Shown here piece after piece: positions 6,609 to 13,944 of a stretch of DNA of 64,000 nt. The stretch is from Paenibacillus dendritiformis. GTDB lineage: Bacteria; Bacillota; Bacilli; Paenibacillales; Paenibacillaceae. The position numbers were made by a program, and so were the translations under genes. The stretch's first letter is position 1, and each line of letters begins with the position of its first letter. Below the pieces are notes generated by a model, which did not search any database, was not told the DNA's origin, and saw only the letters and a list, made by a program, of their open reading frames with translations. The stretch spans positions 1 through 64,000 of the forward strand of contig NZ_LDIG01000075.1 in NCBI RefSeq assembly GCF_015845845.1, in the 5' to 3' direction.

Positions 6609-9047
6609 ATGAATGTATCCTACCAATGGTTATCCGAATATATCGATCTGTCCGGCGTGACCGCCGAGGAATTGGCGGCGCGGATGACGGAAGCCGGCAT
6701 CGAGATTGATGTCATCGAAAATCGCAACAAAGGAGTAAGCGGCGTCGTTGTCGGTTACGTGCAATCCAAGGAGAAGCATCCGGACGCGGACAAGCTCAAT
6801 GTCTGCCAGGTGGATGCCGGAACAGGCGAAGTGCTGCAGATCGTATGCGGGGCCAAAAATGTGGACGCCGGCCAAAAGGTGCCTGTCGCGCTGATCGGGA
6901 CGGTCATGCCGGGCGGCATGAAGATCAAGAAGGCAAAGCTGCGCGGCGTCGAGTCGCAGGGCATGATCTGCTCGGCGAAGGAGCTGGGCATGAACGACAA
7001 GCTGCTGCCGAAGGAAATGCAGGAAGGGATCCTCGTCCTGCCGGAGAGCACCGAAGTCGGAACGCCGATCGCGGATGTGCTCGGTCTGAACGACCATGTG
7101 CTGGAGCTGGATCTGACGCCGAACCGCTCGGATTGCCTCAGTATGCTGGGCGTGGCGTATGAGACGTCTGCTCTCCTTGAGCGCCCGCTTCGCCTGCCGG
7201 AGACCCAGGTCCAGGAGGACGCTACGCAGGCATCGGATGCGATCCGCGTCAGCATCAGCGCAGCCGACGGATGCACTCATTATGCGGCCCGCTATATCCG
7301 CAATGTGACGATTCAGCCATCCCCGCTGTGGCTGCAGAACCGGCTGTTGGCGGCGGGCGTGCGTCCGATCAACAATATCGTGGACGTGACGAATTTCGTC
7401 ATGCTGGAATACGGTCAGCCGTTGCATGCGTTCGATGCTGACCGGTTGAACGAAGGCACGATCGACGTCCGCTACGCGCGCGATGGCGAGACCCTCGTGA
7501 CGCTGGACGGGCAGGAGCGGAAGCTGGAGCCGCATATGCTCCTCATTACGGACGGATCGAAGCCGATCGGGCTTGCGGGCGTGATGGGCGGAGAAAATTC
7601 GGAGGTAACGGAGCGGACGGCCAACATTTTGCTGGAATCCGCCCATTTCGCGGGGAGCGTCGTGCGCAGAACGTCCCGTCAGCTCGGACTTCGCTCCGAA
7701 GCGTCGCTCCGCTTCGAAAAGGAAGCGAACCCGGAAGCGGTCATCCCGGCCTTGAACCGCGCGGCCGAATTGATTCGCCAATTGGCGAACGGCACGGTCT
7801 CCGCAGGCATCGTTGAAGAGATCAAGCGGCGTCATGAGCGCCCTGTCGTCACGCTTACGCTCGGCAATACGAACCGTCTGCTCGGCACCTCCCTCCACCC
7901 GCATGAAGTGAAGACGATTCTGGACCGGCTCGGCCTCGAATCGGAACCGTCCGGCGACGCATTCCAGGTGACGGTTCCGGGCCGGCGCGGCGATATTACG
8001 CGCGAAGTCGATCTGATTGAGGAGGTTGCCCGCATTTACGGCTATAACCGGATTCCGACGACGGCGATCGAAGGCGTGACGACGCCGGGCCATCTGACGA
8101 AGCCGCAGCGAATCCGCCGCGCTATCCGCCAACTGCTGACGGACAACGGCCTGCATGAGACCGTCACGTACTCATTCACGCATCCGGCGGAAGCGAAGCT
8201 GTTCCCTGCGGTGGCGGCGGATGCCGTTCCGGTCAAGCTGCTTATGCCGATGAGCGAGGAACGCAGCGTGCTCCGCACGAGCCTGCTGCCGAGCATGCTC
8301 GATGTCGCGGCGTACAACCGGAACCGCAAATCGGACAACATTCAGATTTTTGAATTGGGCAGCTTGTACATGACGCCGCAGGAAGCGCTGACGGAGATTC
8401 CTCAGGAGGAGCCGGTGCTTGGCCTGCTGTTGGCGGGCGCGCGCCGGGCGCCGCAATGGAATATCGCGGCGGAAGCCGTCGATTTCTATGATGTGAAGGG
8501 GATTGTCGACAGCTTGGCGGCGTATTTCGGCCTTGAGGGACAGATCCGCTATGAGGCGAACCGCCCGCAAGGCTTGCACCCAGGCCGTTCGGCGACGATG
8601 TATCTCCAGGCGAACGGGGAAGAGCAGCGGCTCGGCATCATCGGCCAATTGCATCCGGAGGTGCAGCGGGAGAAGGATCTGGGCGACACCTATGTCGCGG
8701 AAATTCATCTGAAGCCGTTGATTGAAGCGGCTTCCGCCGAAATCGTCTACAAGACGCTTCCTCGCTTCCCGGCTGTCGATCGCGACATCGCGATCGTCGT
8801 CGATCGCGGCGCGGCGGTCGGCGAGCTCGTGCAGACGGCGAAGGACGCGGCGGGAGAATGGCTGGAATCGGTCCGCGTATTCGATGTCTATACCGGGGAT
8901 CGGATTGCGCCGGACAAGAAGAGCGTGGCGATCTCGTTCACGTACCGCCATCCGGAACGGACATTGACCGACGAAGAGATTACGGAGATTCACGGACGTG
9001 TCGTATCCGCGCTGGAAGCCGGATTCGAAGCGGAGCTCCGCAAATAG
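6609..9047 (+). CDS. pheT: Phenylalanyl-tRNA synthetase beta subunit
   Basis: Encodes 812 residues, a standard bacterial PheT. Domain order is as expected: N-terminal fragment, EMAP-II-like tRNA-binding domain at about 40-150 (KLNVCQVDAGTGEVLQIVCG), B3/4 editing domain at about 210-385 (GIMGGENSEV appears as GVMGGENSEVTERT), B5 domain near 405-475, catalytic-like core, and the ferredoxin-fold anticodon-binding domain over the last 95 residues (FPAVDRDIAIVVD to the end). A GGAAAGGAAG ribosome-binding site precedes the ATG. It is co-transcribed with pheS and terminated by the hairpin just downstream. Confidence 0.97.
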   Translation: MNVSYQWLSEYIDLSGVTAEELAARMTEAGIEIDVIENRNKGVSGVVVGYVQSKEKHPDADKLNVCQVDAGTGEVLQIVCGAKNVDAGQKVPVALIGTVMPGGMKIKKAKLRGVESQGMICSAKELGMNDKLLPKEMQEGILVLPESTEVGTPIADVLGLNDHVLELDLTPNRSDCLSMLGVAYETSALLERPLRLPETQVQEDATQASDAIRVSISAADGCTHYAARYIRNVTIQPSPLWLQNRLLAAGVRPINNIVDVTNFVMLEYGQPLHAFDADRLNEGTIDVRYARDGETLVTLDGQERKLEPHMLLITDGSKPIGLAGVMGGENSEVTERTANILLESAHFAGSVVRRTSRQLGLRSEASLRFEKEANPEAVIPALNRAAELIRQLANGTVSAGIVEEIKRRHERPVVTLTLGNTNRLLGTSLHPHEVKTILDRLGLESEPSGDAFQVTVPGRRGDITREVDLIEEVARIYGYNRIPTTAIEGVTTPGHLTKPQRIRRAIRQLLTDNGLHETVTYSFTHPAEAKLFPAVAADAVPVKLLMPMSEERSVLRTSLLPSMLDVAAYNRNRKSDNIQIFELGSLYMTPQEALTEIPQEEPVLGLLLAGARRAPQWNIAAEAVDFYDVKGIVDSLAAYFGLEGQIRYEANRPQGLHPGRSATMYLQANGEEQRLGIIGQLHPEVQREKDLGDTYVAEIHLKPLIEAASAEIVYKTLPRFPAVDRDIAIVVDRGAAVGELVQTAKDAAGEWLESVRVFDVYTGDRIAPDKKSVAISFTYRHPERTLTDEEITEIHGRVVSALEAGFEAELRK

Positions 9048-9061
9048 AACGACATGAAGGA

Positions 9062-9113
9062 AGCGGATTGCCGTCCCTCTGGGCTAATGGGGGAGCGGGC
9101 AGTCCGCTTTTCT
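9062..9113 (+). terminator. Terminator after pheST
   Basis: Eleven-bp arms AGCGGATTGCC and GGCAGTCCGCT (one G-U pair) end in TTTT shortly after the pheT stop codon. The loop is rather long, so efficiency is uncertain. Confidence 0.6.
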
Positions 9114-9124
9114 ATCATCAATTC

Positions 9125-9167
9125 GCAGCAACGCTTTCCTCTCGCGGAGAGGCCGAAGCGTTGCTGC
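9125..9167 (+). other. Strong stem-loop upstream of zapA
   Basis: A perfect 12-bp stem (GCAGCAACGCTT with AAGCGTTGCTGC) contains an inner 6-bp stem CCTCTC/GAGAGG. No U-run follows directly, although CTTTTTC appears 15 bases later, so it may be a second terminator or a structured leader for zapA. Confidence 0.6.
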
Positions 9168-9332
9168 CTGCTTCAACGCTCTTTTTCGCAAGGAAAACAA
9201 GACATTTCTACAGAGACCGAGAAGGAAATAATGCTTGTCATGCCGAACCTAATAGGGAAGGAAGTATAGATATTGTCAGCGCTTGGCAGCATCAGGAAGC
9301 CAGGGCGACATGAAGGCAAGGAGGACGCTAGG

Positions 9333-12155
9333 ATGACCACTCCGGACAATAAGCATCGGGTTACGGTTGACATATATGGAACGCAGTATAAATTGGTAGG
9401 AACGACAAGCAAGGAATACATGAGAAACATCGCCGCCATGGTAGACGAGCGCATGCGCACTATCTCGGACGTCAATTCCAGATTGGACACGACGCGCATC
9501 GCCGTCCTTGCGGCCGTGCATATTGCGGAAGAAGTGCAGAAAATAAAGGATGACCATGCGCGGATGAGCCAATCTCTGCAGGAGCAGGAACAGGCCGGCC
9601 TGGAGCTGACCCGGGAGCTGGAACGGGTGAAGTCGCAATCGGTACGGGCGCTTGAGGATCTTCGGAAGGAGACGGGAGCGCAGATTAAGGAGCTCCAGCA
9701 GGCGCTGACGGCCGAGAAGGAGAACACCGAGAAGCAGACGGCGGGTTTGCGCGCGGAGACGGCCAAGCTGAAGGAGTCGAATCGGCAGCTGTCGGAACAG
9801 AAAAAGCAGGCCGATGAACGCCTTCACAAGCTGAGCCAGCAGTTGAAGGAAGCGGATCGCAGCGTGCAGTCCGCGGCGGCCCGCGAACAAGAGGCGAAGC
9901 GCAAGCTGCAGGAGCTGGAAGGCAAGTGGAAGCAGGCGGTGGCGGAGAAGGAGCAAGCCGCCGCGAAGCACGAACAGCAGATGAAGCAGAAGCTGTCCGA
10001 ACAGGAGAAGACCTGGAACGAGAAGCTTGCCGCTCAGGCGAAAAGCTGGCAGGCCAAGCTGGAAGCCGGCGAGAAAGAATGGAGCGGGAAGCTGGCTGCC
10101 CGGGAGGCGGAATGGAAAGAGAAGATCGCGGCGGCAGAGCAGTTGGCCGAGGAGACAGCGACGATCTGGGAGGAACAGCTTGCCGAGCAGACCGCCGCTT
10201 GGGAAGGCCAATTGGCGGCACAGGCAGCGGAAGCGGAAGAACGGGCGCGCCAGCTTGAAGAACAGGCGCAGCAGCAGCTCGCCGAACAGGCGCGGCTGCA
10301 TGATGAGGAATTGAAGCGTCGCTTGAGCGAGCTGACGGAGCAATATGAGGCTGCCCAAGAGGAAGTGCGTCAGGAGGCGGCAGTCGAGCGCCAGCAGCTT
10401 GAGCGCAGCTTCCATGAACGGATGGAAAAGATGAAGGAGCAGCAGCAGGAACAGTTGGCCGCGCTTAAGTCGGCGCATGCGCTCCAATTGAAGCAAGCCC
10501 AGGAGAACCTGGAGGCGGAACGCGAAGCTTGGGCCGAGCAGCACGCCGCCTCGCTGGAGCAGGCGAAGCGCGAAGCGGAGGAACAGGCGGCCGCCGAACT
10601 GGAGAAGCTCCGGGCGGAAATCGGGCGCCTGCAATCTGCGCATGAGGCCGAGCGCGAGCAATGGCTTGAAGCGCATCAAGAGGAGCTGGAGCAGACCATC
10701 GGCGAATGGCAGGACAAGCTGACTCGTCTTCAAGCGGCTCATGCGGAGGAGCTGGAGAAGGTGCACAATCGCCATGCCGAAGATGTGGATGCGATGACAA
10801 GCCTGCAGCTCGAAGCGGAGGAAAAGCATGCGCAGGCGCTGGCCGAGGAGAGAGCGCTGCGCGAAGCGGCGGAAGCGAAAATGACCGAGGCCGCGGAGGA
10901 GCATGCCAAGGCGCTGGCCGAGGAGAGAGCGCTGCGCGAAGCGGCGGAAGCAAAAGTGATCGAGGCCGCGGAGGAGCATGCGGAAGCATTGGCCGAGGAA
11001 CAGGCCCTCCGCGAGGAAGGGGATGCGAAGCTGGCGCAAGCGGCGGCACGCATCCAGCAGTTGGAGGGCCGCCTGAGCCGGGCGGAAGAGCTGGATCGCG
11101 CCCGTCAGGTAGAGATGGAGCGCCTGATGCGGGTTCGCGACGAGGCCCATGCGAATGCGGCCGAGCTGCAGCAGTCGCTCTCCGACGCGATGGAGATGCT
11201 GCAGCAGGCGGAAGATCGCGAACGCGAACTGCTGGAGCAGGCGGAGGAGCGCGAGGCGCAGCTCGAAGCGTGGCGGAAGCAGGCGGCCGAAGAGCGGGAC
11301 GCGGAGCTCGCGAGCTGCAAGCGGGAGCTGGAGGAGCGGTTCCAGGCCGAGCGGGACGCGTGGCGTTCCCAGAGCGAGCAGGCCATCGCCGCTTTGCGGG
11401 AGCAGCATGAAGCGGAGCGCAGCGCATGGCGTGCGAAGGAAGCGCAGGAGCAGCAGACCTACGATGAGCTGATCGCCGAGCTGGAAGAGAAGAACCGTCA
11501 GCTTGAAGCGGAGGCGCTCAATTGGAAAGCGGCTGCCGAGACCGTGCAGGAAGCGCAGCAGGAGGCTGCCGCAGCGGTCGAAACGGCCCAGCGCGAGCTG
11601 TTGGAAGCGCGGGAGCGGACTGCCCAGTGGGAAGCGGAATGCGGCCGTCTGGAGGCGGAATGGCAGGACAAGCTGCAAGCCCGCGAAGCCCACTGGCAGG
11701 AGCTGGAGCAGAAGTGGGAGCAGCGCGAGCGGCAGTGGCAGGAGCATTTCGAGCAATTCCAGGCTCGGGAGCAAGAATGGAAACGGACCGAAGCCGCTTG
11801 GCAGGCTCAGGCCGACGAGTGGGCGGAGCAGGAGCAAGATTGGTCCTTGGCGTTCAAGGCCTGGAACGAAGAACGGGATGAACTGCAGCGGCGGCTGAGA
11901 GAAGCGGAAGCCGAGCTGCGCAGCCTGCAGGCGGCCGAACAGAGCGGCCAGGAGCAGCTTGAGGAGCTGAAGCAGATTCAGGAGCAGTTCGAAGTGCTGT
12001 CCCATCAATTCCGGCTGTCGCAGGTGGAACGCGATATGGAGCGGCAGCAGGCCAAGGAGACGGAGGAGGCTTATCTTCGACTGAAGGACGAATACCAGAA
12101 GCTGCAGAGCGAGTTCAATGAGTGGCTGGAATTGATAGAGCAGGACGCTAATTAA
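9333..12155 (+). CDS. zapA: ZapA-domain protein with giant coiled-coil extension
   Basis: The first 90 residues are a ZapA domain: HRVTVDIYGTQYKLVGTTSK, then EYMRNIAAMVDERMRTIS and RIAVLAAVHIAEEVQKI. Normal ZapA is about 85-100 residues and bundles FtsZ at the septum. Here the chain runs to 940 residues, and all the rest is charged, Gln/Glu/Ala-rich predicted coiled coil. It includes a hendecad Trp array (tryptophans 11 residues apart around residues 227-265) and a 25-residue tandem repeat. I chose the ATG at 9333, behind AAGGAGG, over an upstream TTG at 9273. It sits between pheT and cvpA as zapA does in Bacillus, so it is the zapA ortholog by position. There is no transmembrane segment; the opposite-strand open frame is a shadow. 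Confidence 0.85.
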   Translation: MTTPDNKHRVTVDIYGTQYKLVGTTSKEYMRNIAAMVDERMRTISDVNSRLDTTRIAVLAAVHIAEEVQKIKDDHARMSQSLQEQEQAGLELTRELERVKSQSVRALEDLRKETGAQIKELQQALTAEKENTEKQTAGLRAETAKLKESNRQLSEQKKQADERLHKLSQQLKEADRSVQSAAAREQEAKRKLQELEGKWKQAVAEKEQAAAKHEQQMKQKLSEQEKTWNEKLAAQAKSWQAKLEAGEKEWSGKLAAREAEWKEKIAAAEQLAEETATIWEEQLAEQTAAWEGQLAAQAAEAEERARQLEEQAQQQLAEQARLHDEELKRRLSELTEQYEAAQEEVRQEAAVERQQLERSFHERMEKMKEQQQEQLAALKSAHALQLKQAQENLEAEREAWAEQHAASLEQAKREAEEQAAAELEKLRAEIGRLQSAHEAEREQWLEAHQEELEQTIGEWQDKLTRLQAAHAEELEKVHNRHAEDVDAMTSLQLEAEEKHAQALAEERALREAAEAKMTEAAEEHAKALAEERALREAAEAKVIEAAEEHAEALAEEQALREEGDAKLAQAAARIQQLEGRLSRAEELDRARQVEMERLMRVRDEAHANAAELQQSLSDAMEMLQQAEDRERELLEQAEEREAQLEAWRKQAAEERDAELASCKRELEERFQAERDAWRSQSEQAIAALREQHEAERSAWRAKEAQEQQTYDELIAELEEKNRQLEAEALNWKAAAETVQEAQQEAAAAVETAQRELLEARERTAQWEAECGRLEAEWQDKLQAREAHWQELEQKWEQRERQWQEHFEQFQAREQEWKRTEAAWQAQADEWAEQEQDWSLAFKAWNEERDELQRRLREAEAELRSLQAAEQSGQEQLEELKQIQEQFEVLSHQFRLSQVERDMERQQAKETEEAYLRLKDEYQKLQSEFNEWLELIEQDAN
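10827..11051 (+). repeat. 75-bp tandem repeat, three copies, inside zapA
   Basis: Copies begin at 10827, 10902 and 10977, each starting with the codon for His in a 25-residue unit of the form HAKALAEERALREAAEAK plus seven residues. The first two copies are nearly identical at DNA level and the third is diverged. The unit length keeps the reading frame, so copy-number change would lengthen or shorten the coiled coil by 25 residues. Confidence 0.85.
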
Positions 12156-12164
12156 TAGTGATGT

Positions 12165-12184
12165 TCAAAAAGCGGCCTTTTTGA
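12165..12184. other. AT-rich hairpin between zapA and cvpA
   Basis: TCAAAAAG and CTTTTTGA form an 8-bp stem with a CGGC loop eight bases after the zapA stop. It may act as a weak terminator or mRNA-stabilising end; the following gene begins 26 bases later. Confidence 0.4.
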
Positions 12185-12209
12185 GCACATACGGATAAAG
12201 GAAGCAAAT

Positions 12210-12821
12210 ATGGATATAGACATCTTGGAATTTTTGGATAGACTGTGGAGCGACATCGCGAATGCTTTCGCCGCCTGGAACGGGCTGGATTATGCACTGG
12301 CGGCGGCAGCGGCGGCATCGGTGGCATGGGGAGCATGGCGGGGCATGAAATCCCAGATTTTGTCCCTCATTGGATGCATCGTGTCGTTCATTGTCGCCTC
12401 GCGGTATTACGAAGATTTCGTGCCTTGGGTGCGCCGGCGGCTGTTCACTCCCGATTCCGGGAGCCGCGCAGGAACAGGAGGGACAGCAACGTCCCTTTCC
12501 CCGGCCTTGATGGACACGGTGCATGCGGTTGTCGCGTTCATTCTGCTGTTCACCTTCGCGATGGCGGGGCTATGGCTCATCCGGTTCGCGATTCAGAAGC
12601 TGACCGCGGGGAAGCCGGTGCGCGCCGTGGATCGGCTGGTCGGCGCCCTCTTGGGATTGGTGCAATTCGCTTTTCTATGGTGTATCTTGTACGTGATGCT
12701 CCGGGCTTGGCCGGCGGGCGCGATTCGCGATTGGGCGGCAGCATCCGTCTGGATGGAATGGACCGGGGCATGGATTCCGGATGCGATGGCGCAGGCCGTC
12801 ACGTGGGCGCAATGGCTGTAA
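12210..12821 (+). CDS. CvpA family membrane protein
   Basis: Encodes 203 residues with four hydrophobic spans: around 28-45, 52-68, 110-130 and 145-165. The sequence AWRGMKSQILSLIGCIVSFI is the typical CvpA N-terminal signature, and the second half (LDRLVGALLG-type AVDRLVGALLGLVQFAFLW) fits the family. The Bacillus ortholog is YshB, encoded in the same place between zapA and mutS2. The family was named for colicin V production in Escherichia coli, but its role in Gram-positives is not settled. An AAAGGAAG site precedes the ATG. Confidence 0.8.
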   Translation: MDIDILEFLDRLWSDIANAFAAWNGLDYALAAAAAASVAWGAWRGMKSQILSLIGCIVSFIVASRYYEDFVPWVRRRLFTPDSGSRAGTGGTATSLSPALMDTVHAVVAFILLFTFAMAGLWLIRFAIQKLTAGKPVRAVDRLVGALLGLVQFAFLWCILYVMLRAWPAGAIRDWAAASVWMEWTGAWIPDAMAQAVTWAQWL

Positions 12822-12871
12822 TTGGGCGCGTGCATCCGGCTCTGATCGAAGCGGGCGCGCCGCATGCAAAA

Positions 12872-12903
12872 GCCGCCGTCTCCCCGAAGGGCAGGACGGC
12901 GGC
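12872..12903 (-). terminator. Terminator of the cupredoxin lipoprotein gene
   Basis: A 9-bp stem GCCGCCGTC/GACGGCGGC is followed, on the minus strand, by TTTTGC. It lies between the converging cvpA and cupredoxin genes and may work in both directions, though only the minus side has a T-run. Confidence 0.7.
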
Positions 12904-12930
12904 CTCTGTCTGCCTGGCGCGGCCCGTGCG

Positions 12931-13302
12931 TTAATCAACAATCAGCTTGGCGCGCATGTCCTTGTGGCCCGGCCCGCACATGATGGTGCAGAAGAATTCA
13001 TAAGTACCCGGCTTGTCGGGCGTGATGACTTGCTCGGTCTGGTTCGGGTCCAGCTTCAGGCCGAGTTCCTTCACTTCAAGGCCGTGATTGCCCTTCGCCT
13101 CCAAAATGATGCGAACGGACTCGCCCGCCTTGATATGATATTCCGGCTGATCGAATTGGTAGTTGGTCGCTGTGATGACCAATTCGGCATCCGCGGCTTC
13201 CCTTGAGGCCGCTGGTGTATCCGCTTGCGTTCCGCCGCATGCGGCCAGCCCAAGGCTAAGCAAAATGGCGGCTCCTATCGTCCATGGCCTGCTTCGTCTC
13301 AT
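12931..13302 (-). CDS. Cupredoxin-domain lipoprotein with CuA-type site
   Basis: Encodes 123 residues starting MRRSRPWTIGAAILLSLGL with lipobox LAAC, so it should be a lipid-anchored extracytoplasmic protein. The mature part is a cupredoxin ending in FFCTIMCGPGHKDM, which has the Cys-x3-Cys-x3-His-x2-Met spacing of the binuclear CuA site of cytochrome c oxidase subunit II; the upstream His lies in GNHGLEV. There is no transmembrane hairpin as in CoxB. Such stand-alone CoxII-like proteins are thought to act in copper delivery or electron transfer; its partner is not apparent here. The start at 13302 has AGGGGG at good spacing; an ATG six bases upstream is possible. It is inserted between cvpA and mutS2 on the opposite strand. 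Confidence 0.75.
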   Translation of the reverse strand: MRRSRPWTIGAAILLSLGLAACGGTQADTPAASREAADAELVITATNYQFDQPEYHIKAGESVRIILEAKGNHGLEVKELGLKLDPNQTEQVITPDKPGTYEFFCTIMCGPGHKDMRAKLIVD

Positions 13303-13440
13303 GCTCATCCCCCTTATCAGTCCAGTGTAGCGGATGAATTGGCGGATTGCCAAGCCTCTGCGGACAAGGTGTTCCGTCAATACCGGCCTGCCGGCTGACG
13401 AGGGGGAGAGTATGGACTTGGAAAAGGATTACAGTCCGGG

Positions 13441-13794
13441 TTACGATTCTTTACCGGCTTCGAATGGAGACGCGATCGGGATGAACAGGTCGATCAACCC
13501 GATTACGAGCGCGGCAAGAATGGCGCCCAGAATGCTAACCGATACGCCGCCGACGAAAAATTGGGCTACATATATGACCAAGGCGCTGGCCAGAAAGCCG
13601 ACAATTCCGCGTCCGAACGGCGTGACTTTTTTGCCGAAGATGCCTTCGACAATCCAGCCGATCAATGCGATTACCAAGGCCAGGATCAGGGCACTCCAGA
13701 AGCCGCCTACGGAAAACGCCGGCACAATCCAGCCCGTGACCATCAATACAATTGCCGCGACGATAAATCGAACGACATGGCCGAGAAAATTCAT
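13441..13794 (-). CDS. Small four-helix membrane protein, phage holin family 4 / YvlD-like
   Basis: Encodes 117 residues, almost all hydrophobic, with four predicted membrane spans (about 5-25, 30-50, 62-82 and 87-107) separated by short loops such as GIFGKKVTPFGRGI. This matches the YvlD-type proteins annotated as phage holin family 4, which in most Bacillota are chromosomal genes without phage context, as here. A GGAAAG site precedes the ATG at 13794. No phage genes are nearby, so the holin name says nothing about function. Confidence 0.65.
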   Translation of the reverse strand: MNFLGHVVRFIVAAIVLMVTGWIVPAFSVGGFWSALILALVIALIGWIVEGIFGKKVTPFGRGIVGFLASALVIYVAQFFVGGVSVSILGAILAALVIGLIDLFIPIASPFEAGKES

Positions 13795-13944
13795 GGACTT
13801 TCCTCCTTACTCGTTTGAAAGGGTGTAGGTTGTGCAACAATTAGTGTAACCTTTTCCTCGATAAACATTAGTGGCAGGTTCAGACATCATAGCTATCAAA
13901 AATGAGTTTCGTTATAATGGACACCGAGAGGAGTCGAACTGGTT

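Noticed and set aside
9054-9269. Small frame between pheT and zapA
   Set aside because: It overlaps two strong hairpins and has no good ribosome-binding site or protein-like character.
10827-11051. Possible CRISPR-like array
   Set aside because: Repeats are contiguous, coding and in frame, without spacers.
9276-12008. 910-codon open frame on the minus strand opposite zapA
   Set aside because: The Leu/Arg-rich product mirrors the GAG/CAG-rich coiled-coil codons; ZapA on the plus strand has domain and ribosome-binding-site support.
13441-13794. Prophage holin
   Set aside because: No phage genes are nearby; the family is common as a chromosomal membrane protein in Bacillota.
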